DNA from: SZUA-547 sp963669265
GTDB lineage: Bacteria > Pseudomonadota > Alphaproteobacteria > Rhodobacterales > Rhodobacteraceae
Assembly: GCA_963669265.1 (NCBI GenBank)
Contig: OY769916.1
Location: 2,232,001-2,296,000 of the forward strand
Length of the DNA: 64,000 nt
Reading direction: 5' to 3'
Under the pieces are notes generated by a model. That model was not told where the DNA came from and searched no databases. It saw only the letters and a list, made by a program, of their open reading frames with translations. Positions 51,883 through 61,871 of the stretch are shown here, piece by piece (the stretch's first letter is position 1; each line of letters starts with the position of its first letter). A program made the position numbers and the translations under genes.

Positions 51883-53109
51883 CTACGATCCTGCGCCCGT
51901 CAGATCGCGTGGGGCCGGATCGCGCACGATGAACCCGTCCTTGGTCACTTCCAGAATGGCGTAGCCGCGATCGTTCAGCCCATCCGGCGTAAAGCGGAAG
52001 ACTCCCGTCACGCCCTGAAATCCGCGCGGATCGGTGATCGAATCCGCGTCGAACGGATCCGCCCCCGGCTCAGCGAAGGCCGCCATCGACCCGACCGCGG
52101 CGACCGCGTCATAGCCAAGCTCCGCCAGGTTGGGCGGAGAGACGCCATAGACGGTGCTGTAGCGCTCGCTGAAGAGCGTGCGCAATGTCGGGCTGGGGGC
52201 GGGAAACCAGCCGCCGCGAAGGGTGGCTTCGCGCAGCGTCGCCGGATCGTTCCAGACCCCGGTGCCGAGGAACTTCAGACTTGGCGGCCCGGCGTCGTAA
52301 TAGCTGAGGAACGAGGCCGCGGTTTGCAGACCAAACCCGCCATCCGGCAGCAACATGGCGTCCGGCGCGCCCGCCCCGGAATTGGAGGCGGCGAAGCTGC
52401 GCGCCGCGGACTGAATCGCCTCGAAAGTCCGGCCATAGCGCCCGGTGTCCTGAATCAACACGCCGGACGAGGTTCCGCCATTGCGCATCGCCTGCGTCAC
52501 GCCATCGCCATAAGGGCCGTTGGGCGCAAAGCCGGAGACGCGGACAAGTCCTTGCGAGCTGGCGTAGCTGAGAATGCGCGACACCTCGCTCTTGGGCAGC
52601 GAACCGATCAGAAAGACGTTCTCCGCCGCGGCGCTCTGGTCGGTCGAGAAGGTGATGACGTTGACGGCGGATTTCCGCGCCACCGGCCCGACCGTCTTGG
52701 CGGCGGCGCCGAACAATGGACCGATCAGGATGTCGGCGCCGTCGGCGATGGCTTTTTCGGCCACCTGCGCCGCGCGGGTCGGATCGCCCCCGGTGTCATA
52801 GCGGCGGACCCGAATTCTTGTGTCATTGATATCCGTGATGGCGAGCTGCGCCGCGTCGACCAGACCTTGCGCGATCTCCCGCACCCGCGCGTCATTGGCC
52901 GAGGTCGGCGCAAGAATGGCGATCAGCGTATCGGGGCTCTTGTCGATGCGTTTGCTCGGCAGCGGCGGCGGCGTGACTTCCGCGCCTTTCGGCGCTGGAT
53001 CTGTGGGCTTCGGGTCTGGCGCGGATGACGAGCAGGCTGCGGCGAGCGCTGCGACGGCCGCCAGAACGGGGCCGAGCCGCCAGAGGCGGTGAGAGAATGC
53101 GGCGGGCAT
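51883..53109 (-). CDS. LpoA/LppC-like penicillin-binding-protein activator (lipoprotein)
   Basis: A 408-residue periplasmic-binding-fold protein with a lipoprotein signal (LAAVAALAAACSSS, lipidated Cys26), a Pro-rich linker (27-50) and a Peripla_BP_6 domain (IAILAPTSANDARVREIAQG, DGADILIGPLFGAAAKTVGP, NVITFSTDQ). Position next to rsmI/yraN is the LppC neighbourhood. In gamma-proteobacteria LpoA activates PBP1a; the alphaproteobacterial role is inferred. The TTT-poor 55-base gap to rsmI holds both divergent promoters. Confidence 0.85.
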   Translation of the reverse strand: MPAAFSHRLWRLGPVLAAVAALAAACSSSAPDPKPTDPAPKGAEVTPPPLPSKRIDKSPDTLIAILAPTSANDARVREIAQGLVDAAQLAITDINDTRIRVRRYDTGGDPTRAAQVAEKAIADGADILIGPLFGAAAKTVGPVARKSAVNVITFSTDQSAAAENVFLIGSLPKSEVSRILSYASSQGLVRVSGFAPNGPYGDGVTQAMRNGGTSSGVLIQDTGRYGRTFEAIQSAARSFAASNSGAGAPDAMLLPDGGFGLQTAASFLSYYDAGPPSLKFLGTGVWNDPATLREATLRGGWFPAPSPTLRTLFSERYSTVYGVSPPNLAELGYDAVAAVGSMAAFAEPGADPFDADSITDPRGFQGVTGVFRFTPDGLNDRGYAILEVTKDGFIVRDPAPRDLTGAGS

Positions 53110-53164
53110 GGTCCTTCGAGACTCCCTGTGCTACCTGATCCATGCGATAAAACGGACGGATGCT

Positions 53165-54076
53165 ATGGCCGGGAACGCCGGAAGTAAACGCCGCCAAAGC
53201 GGCGGTGAAGAGGGTGTTGCGGCGGGGACGCTTCCGCCGGGCCTCTATCTTGTCGCCACCCCGATTGGAAACGCCGCGGACATCACGTTGCGCGCGCTTG
53301 ATATTCTGCGACGCGCCGACGTATTGGCCGCCGAAGACACCCGCACCGCACGCCGGCTGATGGAGATGCATGGCGTTGCGCTGACGGGCCGTCCGATGAT
53401 CGCCTATCACGACCATTCCGGCCCGGCCGAGCGCGCTCGCATTCTGGAGCGCGTCGCCGACGGACAAAGCGTCGCCTATGTCTCTGAGGCCGGCACGCCG
53501 CTGGTCGCCGATCCGGGGTACCGGCTGGCCGCGGACGCGATTGCGGCGGATGCGCCGGTGATCGCCGCGCCCGGGGCCTCAGCCGCGCTGACCGCGCTGG
53601 CCGTATCGGGCCTGCCCAGCGACCGGTTCCTGTTCGCAGGCTTTCCTGCGACCAAATCCGGCGCGCGCAAACGCGAATTCGAAGAGCTGGCGTCGCTCCG
53701 CGCCACGCTGATTTTCTATGAAAGCCCCCGCCGGCTGGCCGAATGCTTGTCAGACATGGCGGCGACGCTCGGCGACGCCCGACCCGCCTGCGTCGCGCGG
53801 GAGTTGACCAAGAAGTTCGAGGAGGCCCGCCGCGGGACGCTCGGCGCGTTGGCCGAGGCCTATGCAAGCGAAGGCCCGCCCAAGGGCGAAGTGGTGGTGC
53901 TTGTCGGCCCGCCGGAAAAAACCGTCGCAAGCGACGAGGCGATCGATGAAGCGCTGGCCGAGGCGCTAAAGACTCAGCGCACCAAGGACGCCGCGAAAGC
54001 CGTGGCCGAGCAACTCGGCGCATCCCGACATGCGGTTTATCAACGGGCGCTGGCTCTGAAGAACGCCGACGATTGA
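53165..54076 (+). CDS. rsmI: 16S rRNA 2'-O-ribose C1402 methyltransferase RsmI
   Basis: A 303-residue SAM-dependent tetrapyrrole-methylase-fold protein. It starts MAGNAGSKRRQSG. It has GLYLVATPIGNAADITLRAL, VLAAEDTRTARRLM, the YHDHSG motif, VAYVSEAGTPLVADPGYRL and FAGFPATKSGARK. A longer frame from 53108 lacks support. Confidence 0.96.
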   Translation: MAGNAGSKRRQSGGEEGVAAGTLPPGLYLVATPIGNAADITLRALDILRRADVLAAEDTRTARRLMEMHGVALTGRPMIAYHDHSGPAERARILERVADGQSVAYVSEAGTPLVADPGYRLAADAIAADAPVIAAPGASAALTALAVSGLPSDRFLFAGFPATKSGARKREFEELASLRATLIFYESPRRLAECLSDMAATLGDARPACVARELTKKFEEARRGTLGALAEAYASEGPPKGEVVVLVGPPEKTVASDEAIDEALAEALKTQRTKDAAKAVAEQLGASRHAVYQRALALKNADD

Positions 54077-54125
54077 GGCGTCGAGGTTAACCCCTGCGCC
54101 GCGGAGCCGCCCTATGGTGCCCGGC

Positions 54126-54536
54126 ATGGGCGAAAATACTCAGAACGGCGCATCAGACGCCCGCGCCCGACGCGGCAGTGTCGCCTATCGTTCCGGCCTC
54201 GCGGCGGAAGAGGCGACCGCCCGGCGTTACGCCGAAATGGGAGGGCAAATCACCGGGCGGCGCGTGCGCACGCCGCATGGCGAATTGGATCTGATCGTCG
54301 AATTTCCGGGTCTCGTCGTCTTCGTCGAGGTGAAATCACGTAAAAATCAATCAATTGCGGCGCATTCTGTATCTAATTTCCAATGGAGACGCTTGGAGGC
54401 GGCGGCGCTTCACTATATGATGTCGCTTGAGCAGAAACCGGGAACCGATCCTGTCTTTCGCTTCGATGTGGCTCTGGCCGCCTCGGATGGAAGCCTGGAA
54501 ATCATAGAAAACGCCCGGTCGTTCGACGAGTGGTGA
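54126..54536 (+). CDS. yraN: UPF0102/YraN endonuclease-like protein
   Basis: A 136-residue small protein with the PD-(D/E)XK fold: GLAAEEATARRYAEMGG, then TPHGELDLIVEFPGLVVFVE and VKSR (catalytic Glu/Asp...Glu-x-Lys). The function is unknown; the RsmI-YraN pair is conserved. The start may be ATG 54114 or 54126. Confidence 0.92.
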   Translation: MGENTQNGASDARARRGSVAYRSGLAAEEATARRYAEMGGQITGRRVRTPHGELDLIVEFPGLVVFVEVKSRKNQSIAAHSVSNFQWRRLEAAALHYMMSLEQKPGTDPVFRFDVALAASDGSLEIIENARSFDEW

Positions 54537-54546
54537 GGCGGGTAAA

Positions 54547-55185
54547 ATGAGCAGTAAAATCTGGATGCGCGCGGCGAGCGCGCTGGTTCTTTCTATATTT
54601 GTGGCCGGATGCACGCCGACAGGCGTGGTGGTCGGCGCGACGGCGATGACGGGCCGCACGGTGTTGCAGGAGCGCTCGGTCGGGGACGCGGTGGACGACA
54701 CCCGAATCGAGATCGAGGTCAACGCGGGGCTTCTCGACAAGGATCATGTCCTGTTCGGGCAGGTCGGGACCGAGGTCGTCGAGGGCCGGGTTCTGCTGGC
54801 CGGCAAAGTGCAGAAGCGCGAGCATCGCATCACCGCGGCGGAGGTCGCCTGGGCGGTCCCCGGCGTGCGTGAGGTGATCAATGAGATCGAGGTCGAAGAC
54901 TCGGACGGGTTGCCGGGCTTCGCCGAGGATGTCTATGTCGCCAACAATGTGCGGACGCGGTTTCTGGGCGCCGCCGAAGTGTCGTCTTTCAACTACAATA
55001 TTGAAACCATCGACGGCGTGGTCCATCTGATCGGTCTCGCCAAGTCGCGCGCGGAATTGCGGCACGCCGCCAATATCGCCGCCACGACGCCGGGCGTGGA
55101 GCGCGTGGTGTCCCATGTGCTGATCATCGACGATCCGCGCCGGACCGCATCGGCCTTCGTGTCGACCAGCGCGACGAACTTCTAG
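54547..55185 (+). CDS. BON-domain lipoprotein (OsmY/DolP-like)
   Basis: A 212-residue protein with lipobox VAGC (Cys22) and two BON domains (about 48-115 and 125-195): VGDAVDDTRIEIEVNAGLL, VEGRVLLAGKVQKREH, VPGVREVINEIEV; then VANNVRTRFLGAAEVSSFNY and IDGVVHLIGLAKSRAEL. It resembles DolP (YraP), an outer-membrane lipoprotein encoded near yraN in many proteobacteria. It starts 10 bases after yraN. Confidence 0.9.
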   Translation: MSSKIWMRAASALVLSIFVAGCTPTGVVVGATAMTGRTVLQERSVGDAVDDTRIEIEVNAGLLDKDHVLFGQVGTEVVEGRVLLAGKVQKREHRITAAEVAWAVPGVREVINEIEVEDSDGLPGFAEDVYVANNVRTRFLGAAEVSSFNYNIETIDGVVHLIGLAKSRAELRHAANIAATTPGVERVVSHVLIIDDPRRTASAFVSTSATNF

Positions 55186-55233
55186 GCGAGCGGCCAAATC
55201 TAAGGGCCGCTCCGACAGCAAAGGAGCGCGCCC

Positions 55234-56208
55234 GTGGCCGCAGCGAACACCGGGGTCCGGCCCCTGAAAGTGGCGATCCAGATGGATCCGATCGCCCATA
55301 TCGATATCGACGCCGACACCACGTTTCGGCTGGCCGAGTCGGCGCAGGATCGCGGGCATGCGCTGTTCTATTACCACCCCGACGACCTGACATGGCGGGG
55401 CGGAGAGGTGGTCGCCGCCGGCTGGGACCTGACGGTCAAACGCGCCAAGGGCGACCATTTTGCGTTCGGCGAACGGCGCGTAGTGGATTTGGCCGATTGG
55501 GATGTGGTGCTGCTGCGTCAGGATCCGCCCTTCGATATGGCCTACATCACCAACACCCATATCCTCGACCATATCCACCCAAAGACGCTGGTGGTGAACG
55601 ATCCGACCTCGGTGCGCAATGCGCCGGAGAAACTGTTGGTTCTGGAGTTTCTCGACCTGACGCCGCCCACCATGATCGCCCGCGATATCGAGCAGATCAA
55701 AGCGTTCCGCGACGAGCATGGCGACATGATCCTGAAACCGCTTTACGGCAATGGCGGCGCGGGCGTGTTCCGGCTGACGGCGGAAGATTTCAATCTGAAC
55801 GCGCTGCATGAGCTCTTCACCTCATTCAGCCGCGAGCCCCTGATCGCGCAAAAGTTCCTGCCCGACGTCACCACCGGCGACAAGCGCATCATCCTGGTCG
55901 ATGGAGAACCCGTCGGCGCCATCAACCGCGTGCCGGCGGCGGGCGAGACCCGCTCCAACATGCATGTGGGCGGACGGCCTGAAAAAGACGGGCTGACCGA
56001 GCGCGATCTGGAGATCTGCGCCCGTATCGGACCGCTGTTGCGCGAACGCGGGCTGATCTTCGTCGGCATAGACGTGATCGGCGACTATCTCACCGAGATC
56101 AACGTCACCTCGCCGACCGGCGTGCAGGAGCTGGAGCGCTTCGACGGCGTCGACATCGCCGCCAAGGTCTGGAGCGCGATCGAAGCCCGCCGCGCGACGG
56201 GCGGCTGA
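55234..56208 (+). CDS. gshB: Glutathione synthetase
   Basis: ATP-grasp enzyme joining gamma-glutamylcysteine and glycine. The 324-residue protein has VAIQMDPIAHIDIDADTTF, RQDPPFDMAYITNTHIL, ILKPLYGNGGAGVFRL, QKFLPDVTTGDKRIILVDGE, INRVPAAGETRSNMHVGG and TEINVTSPTGVQEL. The probable start is GTG 55234, since family sequence begins just after it and an AAAGGAGC ribosome site precedes it. Confidence 0.96.
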   Translation: MAAANTGVRPLKVAIQMDPIAHIDIDADTTFRLAESAQDRGHALFYYHPDDLTWRGGEVVAAGWDLTVKRAKGDHFAFGERRVVDLADWDVVLLRQDPPFDMAYITNTHILDHIHPKTLVVNDPTSVRNAPEKLLVLEFLDLTPPTMIARDIEQIKAFRDEHGDMILKPLYGNGGAGVFRLTAEDFNLNALHELFTSFSREPLIAQKFLPDVTTGDKRIILVDGEPVGAINRVPAAGETRSNMHVGGRPEKDGLTERDLEICARIGPLLRERGLIFVGIDVIGDYLTEINVTSPTGVQELERFDGVDIAAKVWSAIEARRATGG

Positions 56209-56220
56209 CAGAGATCCGTC

Positions 56221-57201
56221 ATGTCGCTGCGGCTCGCCAGTCTGAACCTGCATCTTCGCCTGTTCGAGAAGCCCGTTCTCGCCCGGCTGCGCGATCCTCT
56301 GGTCGCGCGGGAGCAGTTGGCGCGCAAGTCCCGGCGGCTGAACCGGAGCATGCCGCCCGCCCACGTCCTGCAGGACCGGATCGTCGGCGAAGACCGGGAA
56401 ATCCCGATCGAGTGGGTCAGCCGGGGCCGCCCTGACAGACGCCGGGTGATCCTCTATCTGCATGGCGGCGCCTTCATCATGGGCTCGCCGGAGACCCATC
56501 GGCGCACGACGGCGGCGCTTTCCGAAGCGGCGGGCGCGCGCGTGGCGGTTCCCGACTACGCGCTCTCGCCCGAAAACCCGTTTCCAGCCGCCATTCACGA
56601 CGTGACGGACGTCTACCGGTCGCTCATCGCCGCCGGTTATCAGAACATCGCGCTGGCCGGGGATTCCGCGGGCGGCGGGCTCTGTTTTTCGCTGTTGCAG
56701 GAGATAGAGCGGCTGGATCTGCCGAAGCCTTCCGCCATCGCGGCGTTCTCGCCCTGGGTGGACCTGACGATGCAGAGCGCCAGCCTGATGCGCAATCGTC
56801 ATCGCGACCCAATGCTGCCGGTCAGCCAGTTCCGGCGCGTCGCAGAGTATTATCTGGACGGCCATACGCCGGAGGATCCGCTGGCCTCCCCAGTGTTCGC
56901 CACATGGGCCGATCCGCCGCCGACGCTGATACAGGCCAGCCGGATCGAGATCCTGGAGGACGCCGCGCGCAAGATCGCCGAGGGGCTGCGCGCGGGCGGC
57001 GGCGACGTGCGGCTGGAATGGTCCTCGCGCGCGCCGCACGCCTGGCAGTTCTTCGTGAATTATCTGCCGGAGGCGGACGCCGCCGTGCGCCGCGCAGGAG
57101 AATTTCTGGCCAAACGCATGGCGCGGTCGGACGAAGCGAGCGAGTCCGCGGACGATAGCGTTGAGGTTCATCCCGAGAACTCCGACGGCGCCGGATCCTG
57201 A
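56221..57201 (+). CDS. HSL-family alpha/beta-hydrolase (esterase)
   Basis: A 326-residue hormone-sensitive-lipase-type carboxylesterase. It has the oxyanion motif HGGAF (81-85), nucleophile Ser149 in LAGDSAGGGL, an acidic residue in SRIEILEDAARK and His in APHAWQFFVNYLPEA. There is no signal peptide, so it is cytosolic. The substrate is unknown. It starts 12 bases after gshB. Confidence 0.9.
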   Translation: MSLRLASLNLHLRLFEKPVLARLRDPLVAREQLARKSRRLNRSMPPAHVLQDRIVGEDREIPIEWVSRGRPDRRRVILYLHGGAFIMGSPETHRRTTAALSEAAGARVAVPDYALSPENPFPAAIHDVTDVYRSLIAAGYQNIALAGDSAGGGLCFSLLQEIERLDLPKPSAIAAFSPWVDLTMQSASLMRNRHRDPMLPVSQFRRVAEYYLDGHTPEDPLASPVFATWADPPPTLIQASRIEILEDAARKIAEGLRAGGGDVRLEWSSRAPHAWQFFVNYLPEADAAVRRAGEFLAKRMARSDEASESADDSVEVHPENSDGAGS

Positions 57202-57268
57202 CGCCGCGATATTGCGCTTGAAAAGCTGGTTGAATTCCCACTAGGCTATCAACTTAAAGGGGATTTGA

Positions 57269-58783
57269 ATGGTTGCGCACGCCTATACCGTGGCGTTTCA
57301 GGGCGTCGAGGCCCGCGAGGTGGATGTGCAATGTCACCTCACATCCGGTCTGCCCGCCTTCAATCTGGTCGGCCTGCCGGACAAGGCGGTGGCCGAGTCG
57401 AAAGAGCGCGTGCGATCGGCGCTGGCGGCGATCGGCCTCGCCCTGCCGCCCAAGCGGATCACCGTGAATCTCGCCCCGGCCGATCTGCCGAAGGAAGGCG
57501 CCCATTTCGACCTGCCCATCGCGTTGTCGCTGCTGGCGGCGATGGAGGTGGTCCCGTCCGACGACGCCGCCCGCTACACGTCGTTGGGCGAGCTCTCGCT
57601 CGACGGGTCGCTGACCGCGGTGGCCGGCGCGCTTCCCGCCGCGCTCTCCGCCGCGATGGCCGAACGCGGAATCATCTGCCCCCGCCCCTGCGGGCCGGAG
57701 GCCGCGCTGGTTGGCGCTGTGCAGGTGCTGGCCCCCGAAGGACTGGTGCCCCTGATCAACCATTTCGCCGGGCGCGGGGCGCTGGCGACGCCAAAACCGG
57801 CGGAGATGATCGAGGACGGCGCGATCCCAGACCTGATCGACGTGAAGGGACAGGAGCGCGCCCGCCGCGCGCTGGAGGTCGCCGCCGCAGGATCGCACAA
57901 TCTCTTGATGATCGGCCCGCCAGGCGCCGGAAAGTCCATGCTCGCCGCCCGCCTGCCCGGCATCCTGCCGCCGCTCTCGCCGGAGGAGGCGCTGGAGGTC
58001 TCGATGGTGCATTCGGTCGCCGGGCTTTTGGAGGAAGGCCGCGTCTCACGCCGCAGGCCGTACCGCACCCCGCATCATTCCGCATCGATGGCCGCGATGG
58101 TCGGCGGCGGCAGGCGCGCCGCGCCGGGCGAGATCAGTCTGGCGCATAACGGCGTTCTGTTTCTCGACGAGTTGCCGGAATTCGCCCGGCCCGTGCTGGA
58201 ATCGCTCCGTCAGCCGCTGGAGACCGGCGAGACCGTGGTGGCCCGCGCCAACGCACATGTGAAATATCCCAGCCGGGTGCAGTTGGTGGCGGCGATGAAC
58301 CCGTGCCGTTGCGGCTATCTGGCCGATCCCTCGCTGGCCTGCTCGCGCGCGCCCAATTGCGGTCTGGACTATCAGGCGCGCATCTCGGGCCCGCTGCTCG
58401 ACCGGATGGACGTGCAGATCGAGACCCCGGCGATGACGCCTGTGGATCTCTCCGCCCCGACGCCCAGCGAGGGCAGCGCGCAGGTCGCCACCCGCGTCGC
58501 CTACGCGCGGCGCGCGCAAACCGATCGCTACGCCGAGGAAGGCGCGACCGTGCGCGTTAACGCCGCCGCCGACGGCAAGTTGTTGGAGAAGGTCGCCGCT
58601 CCCGACGCGGCGGGCAAAGCGCTGCTGGATCAGGCGGCGGAGAAACTGCGCCTCTCCGCGCGCGGCTATCACCGGGTCCTGCGCCTGGCGCGCACCATCG
58701 CGGATCTGGAAGGCGCGGACGGCGTAGGCCGTTCGCATATCGCCGAGGCCGCCAGCTATCGACGGGCGCCGATTACGCGCTAA
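57269..58783 (+). CDS. comM: Mg-chelatase-like AAA+ ATPase ComM (YifB)
   Basis: A 504-residue ring helicase that promotes branch migration in natural transformation in Vibrio and Acinetobacter. The N-terminal Lon-like domain has GLPAFNLVGLPDKAVAESKE and ITVNLAPADLPKEG; then the AAA+ core with Walker A GPPGAGKSMLAARLPG, NGVLFLDELPEF (Walker B), a zinc-like MNPCRCGYL/CSRAP segment and a C-terminal ComM domain. An AAAGGGGA ribosome site precedes the ATG. The 67-base gap upstream may hold a promoter. Confidence 0.96.
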   Translation: MVAHAYTVAFQGVEAREVDVQCHLTSGLPAFNLVGLPDKAVAESKERVRSALAAIGLALPPKRITVNLAPADLPKEGAHFDLPIALSLLAAMEVVPSDDAARYTSLGELSLDGSLTAVAGALPAALSAAMAERGIICPRPCGPEAALVGAVQVLAPEGLVPLINHFAGRGALATPKPAEMIEDGAIPDLIDVKGQERARRALEVAAAGSHNLLMIGPPGAGKSMLAARLPGILPPLSPEEALEVSMVHSVAGLLEEGRVSRRRPYRTPHHSASMAAMVGGGRRAAPGEISLAHNGVLFLDELPEFARPVLESLRQPLETGETVVARANAHVKYPSRVQLVAAMNPCRCGYLADPSLACSRAPNCGLDYQARISGPLLDRMDVQIETPAMTPVDLSAPTPSEGSAQVATRVAYARRAQTDRYAEEGATVRVNAAADGKLLEKVAAPDAAGKALLDQAAEKLRLSARGYHRVLRLARTIADLEGADGVGRSHIAEAASYRRAPITR

Positions 58784-58792
58784 CCTCCTCTC

Positions 58793-59407
58793 ATGACCTG
58801 CGATCCCCTCGCGCTCGCCGACTGGCGCCGCCATACCTTTGAGCTCTACGCCGTCCTTCGCGCAGCCCCCTCGCCGGAGGATGGCTGGACGCTGTGGCGT
58901 CGCAGCCGGGATGCGCTTTATCAGAGCCACCCGTGTTCGCCGCTCCCCGCAGGCCAGCGCGCGGCCTATCCCGGCGTGCCGGTGTTCGACTATGACCCGG
59001 CGCTCAGATTCAGCGTCGAGATCGCGCCGATCGAGAATGAGCCGGAGGAGGTCGTGGAGGTTGGCGAAGGCCAAATGCGGCTCCGCCCGGTCGGCCGCAC
59101 CACCGGCCTGTCAGAGGCGCTTGGGGCGGAGCTGACGCTCTTCTGGATCGGCGGCTATGGCGGCGGATTGTTTCTGCCGTTCAAGGACGCCACCAACGGA
59201 TCGGAGACCTATGGCGGCGGGCGCTACCTTCTGGATGCGATCAAGGGCGCGGATCTGGGACGCGGCCCAGACGGAGCCACGATTCTGGACTTCAATTTCA
59301 CCTACGCGCCGTCCTGCGCGCATAACGCCGACTATATCTGCCCGCTGTCGCCGCCCGAGAACCGCCTGCCGGCGCTCGTGCGCGGCGGCGAGAAATTATT
59401 GGCGTGA
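58793..59407 (+). CDS. DUF1684 family protein
   Basis: A 204-residue protein of the DUF1684 family. It has ADWRRHTFELYAVLRAA at the start, FLPFKDATNGSETYGGGRYL in the middle and the signature ILDFNFTYAPSCAHNADYIC followed by PLSPPENRL. The function is unknown. No signal peptide or membrane segment is seen. It follows comM by 9 bases and converges on maeB with a 7-base gap. Confidence 0.88.
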   Translation: MTCDPLALADWRRHTFELYAVLRAAPSPEDGWTLWRRSRDALYQSHPCSPLPAGQRAAYPGVPVFDYDPALRFSVEIAPIENEPEEVVEVGEGQMRLRPVGRTTGLSEALGAELTLFWIGGYGGGLFLPFKDATNGSETYGGGRYLLDAIKGADLGRGPDGATILDFNFTYAPSCAHNADYICPLSPPENRLPALVRGGEKLLA

Positions 59408-59414
59408 TCAGCGA

Positions 59415-61679
59415 CTAACCGACGTCGCAGGCCGCCATCACCGCCATGTTTACGATATGGCGCACGGGCGAGGTCGTGGAGCAAAGCTTCACCGGCTTCT
59501 CCATCCCCACCACGATCGGACCGATCACCGTGGCGTCGCCCAGCTGCTGCAGGGTCTTCACTGCGACGCCTGACGCCAGACGGCTCGGCATGATCAGCAC
59601 GTTGGCCGGGCCCGACAGGCGGCAGAACGGATAATTCGCCATCACCTCGGGGTTCAGCGCGACATCGACCTCCATCTCGCCGTCATATTCAAAGCCGACA
59701 TGGCGCTCCTCCAAAATCTCAACCGCCCGGCGCAGGTTCGCCGAGCGCTCGTTCTCCGGATATCCGAAGGTTGAGAACGAGACGAAGGCGACCCGCGGAT
59801 CGAGGCCGAAATTGCGCGCGACCTGCGCCGTCGTCGTCGCGATATCGGCGAACTCCTCCGCGGTTGGAAGCTGGTGAACCAGCGTGTCGGCCGCCAGAAC
59901 GGTGCGGCCGCGCGACAGCACCGCCGAGACGCCGATGACGCCGTGCCCCGGACGGCATTCGAAGACCTTGCCGATATCCTCCAGCAACCAAGAGCCTTTG
60001 CGCGTCGCGCCGGTCACCAGACCGTCGGCATGGCCCTTGGCCAGCATGCAGGACGCGAAGATATGCCGGTCGCGCACGACCATGCGGTATGCGTCGCGAC
60101 GCACATAGCCGCGGCGCTGCAGGCGCTCATAGACATAGTCCGTATAGGACTCGCGGTGACCGGTGATCTCCGCATTCATGATGGTGATTTCGTCCAGCGC
60201 GTCCGCAAGGCCAATCTTTTCCAGCATCTCCTTCACCTGAGGCGGCCGGCCGACAACGATCGATTCTCCCAGACCCTGACGCTTGAACGAGATCGCGGCG
60301 CGGAGCACGCGTTCGTCGTCGCCCTCCGCAAAGACAATGGTGCGCTGCGCCTTGCGGGCTTTCTCATGCAGGGCCTGCAGCATGTTCGCGGCCGGATCCA
60401 TGCGCGCGCGCAGTGTCTGGGTATATTCGCCGATATCGATGATCGGGCGACGCGCGACGCCGGAATCCATCCCGGCTCGGGCCACCGCGGGCGGGATCAT
60501 ATAGATCAGGCGCGGATCGAACGGCGTCGGGATGATATATTCCGGCCCGAAGGTCAGCTCTTTGCCATAGGCCGCCGCGACCTCGTCCGGCACCGGCTCG
60601 CGCGCCATCGCCGCCAGCGCCTTGGCGCAGGCGATTTTCATGTCCTCGTTGATCGCCCGCGCATGCACGTCCAGAGCGCCCCGGAAAAGATAGGGGAAGC
60701 AGAGCACGTTGTTGATCTGGTTCGGATAGTCCGACCGCCCGGTGGCGACGATCGCATCGGGCCGGGCGGCGCGCGCCTCCTCCGGCGTGATCTCTGGATC
60801 GGGATTGGCCATCGCGAAAATAACCGGGTTGGGCGCCATCGCCTGCACCATCTCGGGCGTCACCGCGCCCTTGGCCGAGACGCCCAGAAAGATGTCCGCG
60901 CCCTCCATCGCCTCTTCCAGCGTGCGGCAGTCCGTCTGCGCGGCGTGAGCGGACTTCCACTGGTTCATCCCCGCCTCACGGCCCTGATAGATGACGCCCT
61001 TTGTGTCGCAAACGATGCATTTGTCATGTTGCGCGCCCATCGCCTTGATCAGCTCGATACAGGCGATACCGGCGGCGCCGGCGCCGTTGAGGACGATCTT
61101 GCAGTCCTCGATCCTCTTGTTGGAGATATGGAGCGCGTTGATCAGGCCCGCGGCGCAGATCACCGCCGTTCCGTGCTGGTCGTCATGGAACACCGGAATA
61201 TCCATGATCTCTTTCAGCCGCTGCTCGATCATGAAGCATTCCGGCGCCTTGATGTCCTCAAGATTGATGCCGCCGAAAGTCGGACCCATCAGCTTGACCG
61301 CATCAATGAACGCCTCCGGATCCTCCGTCGCAAGCTCGATGTCGATGGAGTTGACGTCGGCGAACCGCTTGAAGAGCACGGACTTGCCCTCCATCACCGG
61401 TTTCGACGCCAGCGCGCCCAGATTGCCCAAGCCAAGAATCGCGGTGCCGTTCGAGATCACAGCCACCATGTTGCCCTTGGACGTATAGTCATAGGCGGTC
61501 TCAGGGCTCTCCGCGATCGCCTTGACCGGCACCGCCACGCCGGGGCTGTAGGCGAGCGACAAATCCCGCTGCGTCGTCATGGGTACCGAAGCCGCGACCT
61601 GCAATTTACCCGGCGTGGGGTTGAGGTGATAGGCGAGGGCTTCCTCGTCCGTCACGCGGTCGTTCGACTTGGACATCAT
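59415..61679 (-). CDS. maeB: NADP-dependent malic enzyme with phosphotransacetylase-like domain
   Basis: Oxidative decarboxylation of malate to pyruvate. The 754-residue two-domain protein starts MMSKSNDRVTDEEALAYHL. The N-terminal malic-enzyme half (1-430) has LAYSPGVAVP, AILGLGNLGALASKPVMEGK, FHDDQHGTAV and the NAD(P) motif LNGAGAAGIACIELI. The C-terminal half (about 440-754) is phosphotransacetylase-like: IVFAEGDDERVLRAAI, VTGATRKGSWLLEDIGKVF, LIMPSRLASGVAVKTLQQLG. This PTA-like half is regulatory in studied members. GGAG precedes ATG 61679. Confidence 0.95.
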   Translation of the reverse strand: MMSKSNDRVTDEEALAYHLNPTPGKLQVAASVPMTTQRDLSLAYSPGVAVPVKAIAESPETAYDYTSKGNMVAVISNGTAILGLGNLGALASKPVMEGKSVLFKRFADVNSIDIELATEDPEAFIDAVKLMGPTFGGINLEDIKAPECFMIEQRLKEIMDIPVFHDDQHGTAVICAAGLINALHISNKRIEDCKIVLNGAGAAGIACIELIKAMGAQHDKCIVCDTKGVIYQGREAGMNQWKSAHAAQTDCRTLEEAMEGADIFLGVSAKGAVTPEMVQAMAPNPVIFAMANPDPEITPEEARAARPDAIVATGRSDYPNQINNVLCFPYLFRGALDVHARAINEDMKIACAKALAAMAREPVPDEVAAAYGKELTFGPEYIIPTPFDPRLIYMIPPAVARAGMDSGVARRPIIDIGEYTQTLRARMDPAANMLQALHEKARKAQRTIVFAEGDDERVLRAAISFKRQGLGESIVVGRPPQVKEMLEKIGLADALDEITIMNAEITGHRESYTDYVYERLQRRGYVRRDAYRMVVRDRHIFASCMLAKGHADGLVTGATRKGSWLLEDIGKVFECRPGHGVIGVSAVLSRGRTVLAADTLVHQLPTAEEFADIATTTAQVARNFGLDPRVAFVSFSTFGYPENERSANLRRAVEILEERHVGFEYDGEMEVDVALNPEVMANYPFCRLSGPANVLIMPSRLASGVAVKTLQQLGDATVIGPIVVGMEKPVKLCSTTSPVRHIVNMAVMAACDVG

Positions 61680-61871
61680 GGCGGGCTCCAATCTTTTTAT
61701 GCGCCCGCGTTTTTTACGGACGTCCTCCCTTGCGACGAACGGTAGAGTTTGAGGTTCGCCCCCACAAGGCGCGATTTCCGCTCGCATTCACATCTTGCGA
61801 CGGGGCCTCTTGTTCCGCGTTCACCCCGCGCGCGCCGCGTGCTATCAGACCCAACGCCGAGAGAGAATAGC

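Noticed and set aside
59874..61745. A 623-codon open frame opposite maeB on the plus strand
   Set aside because: It lies entirely antisense to a well-supported malic enzyme; long antisense frames are expected in GC-rich DNA, and its translation is Arg/His-rich without any recognisable domain.
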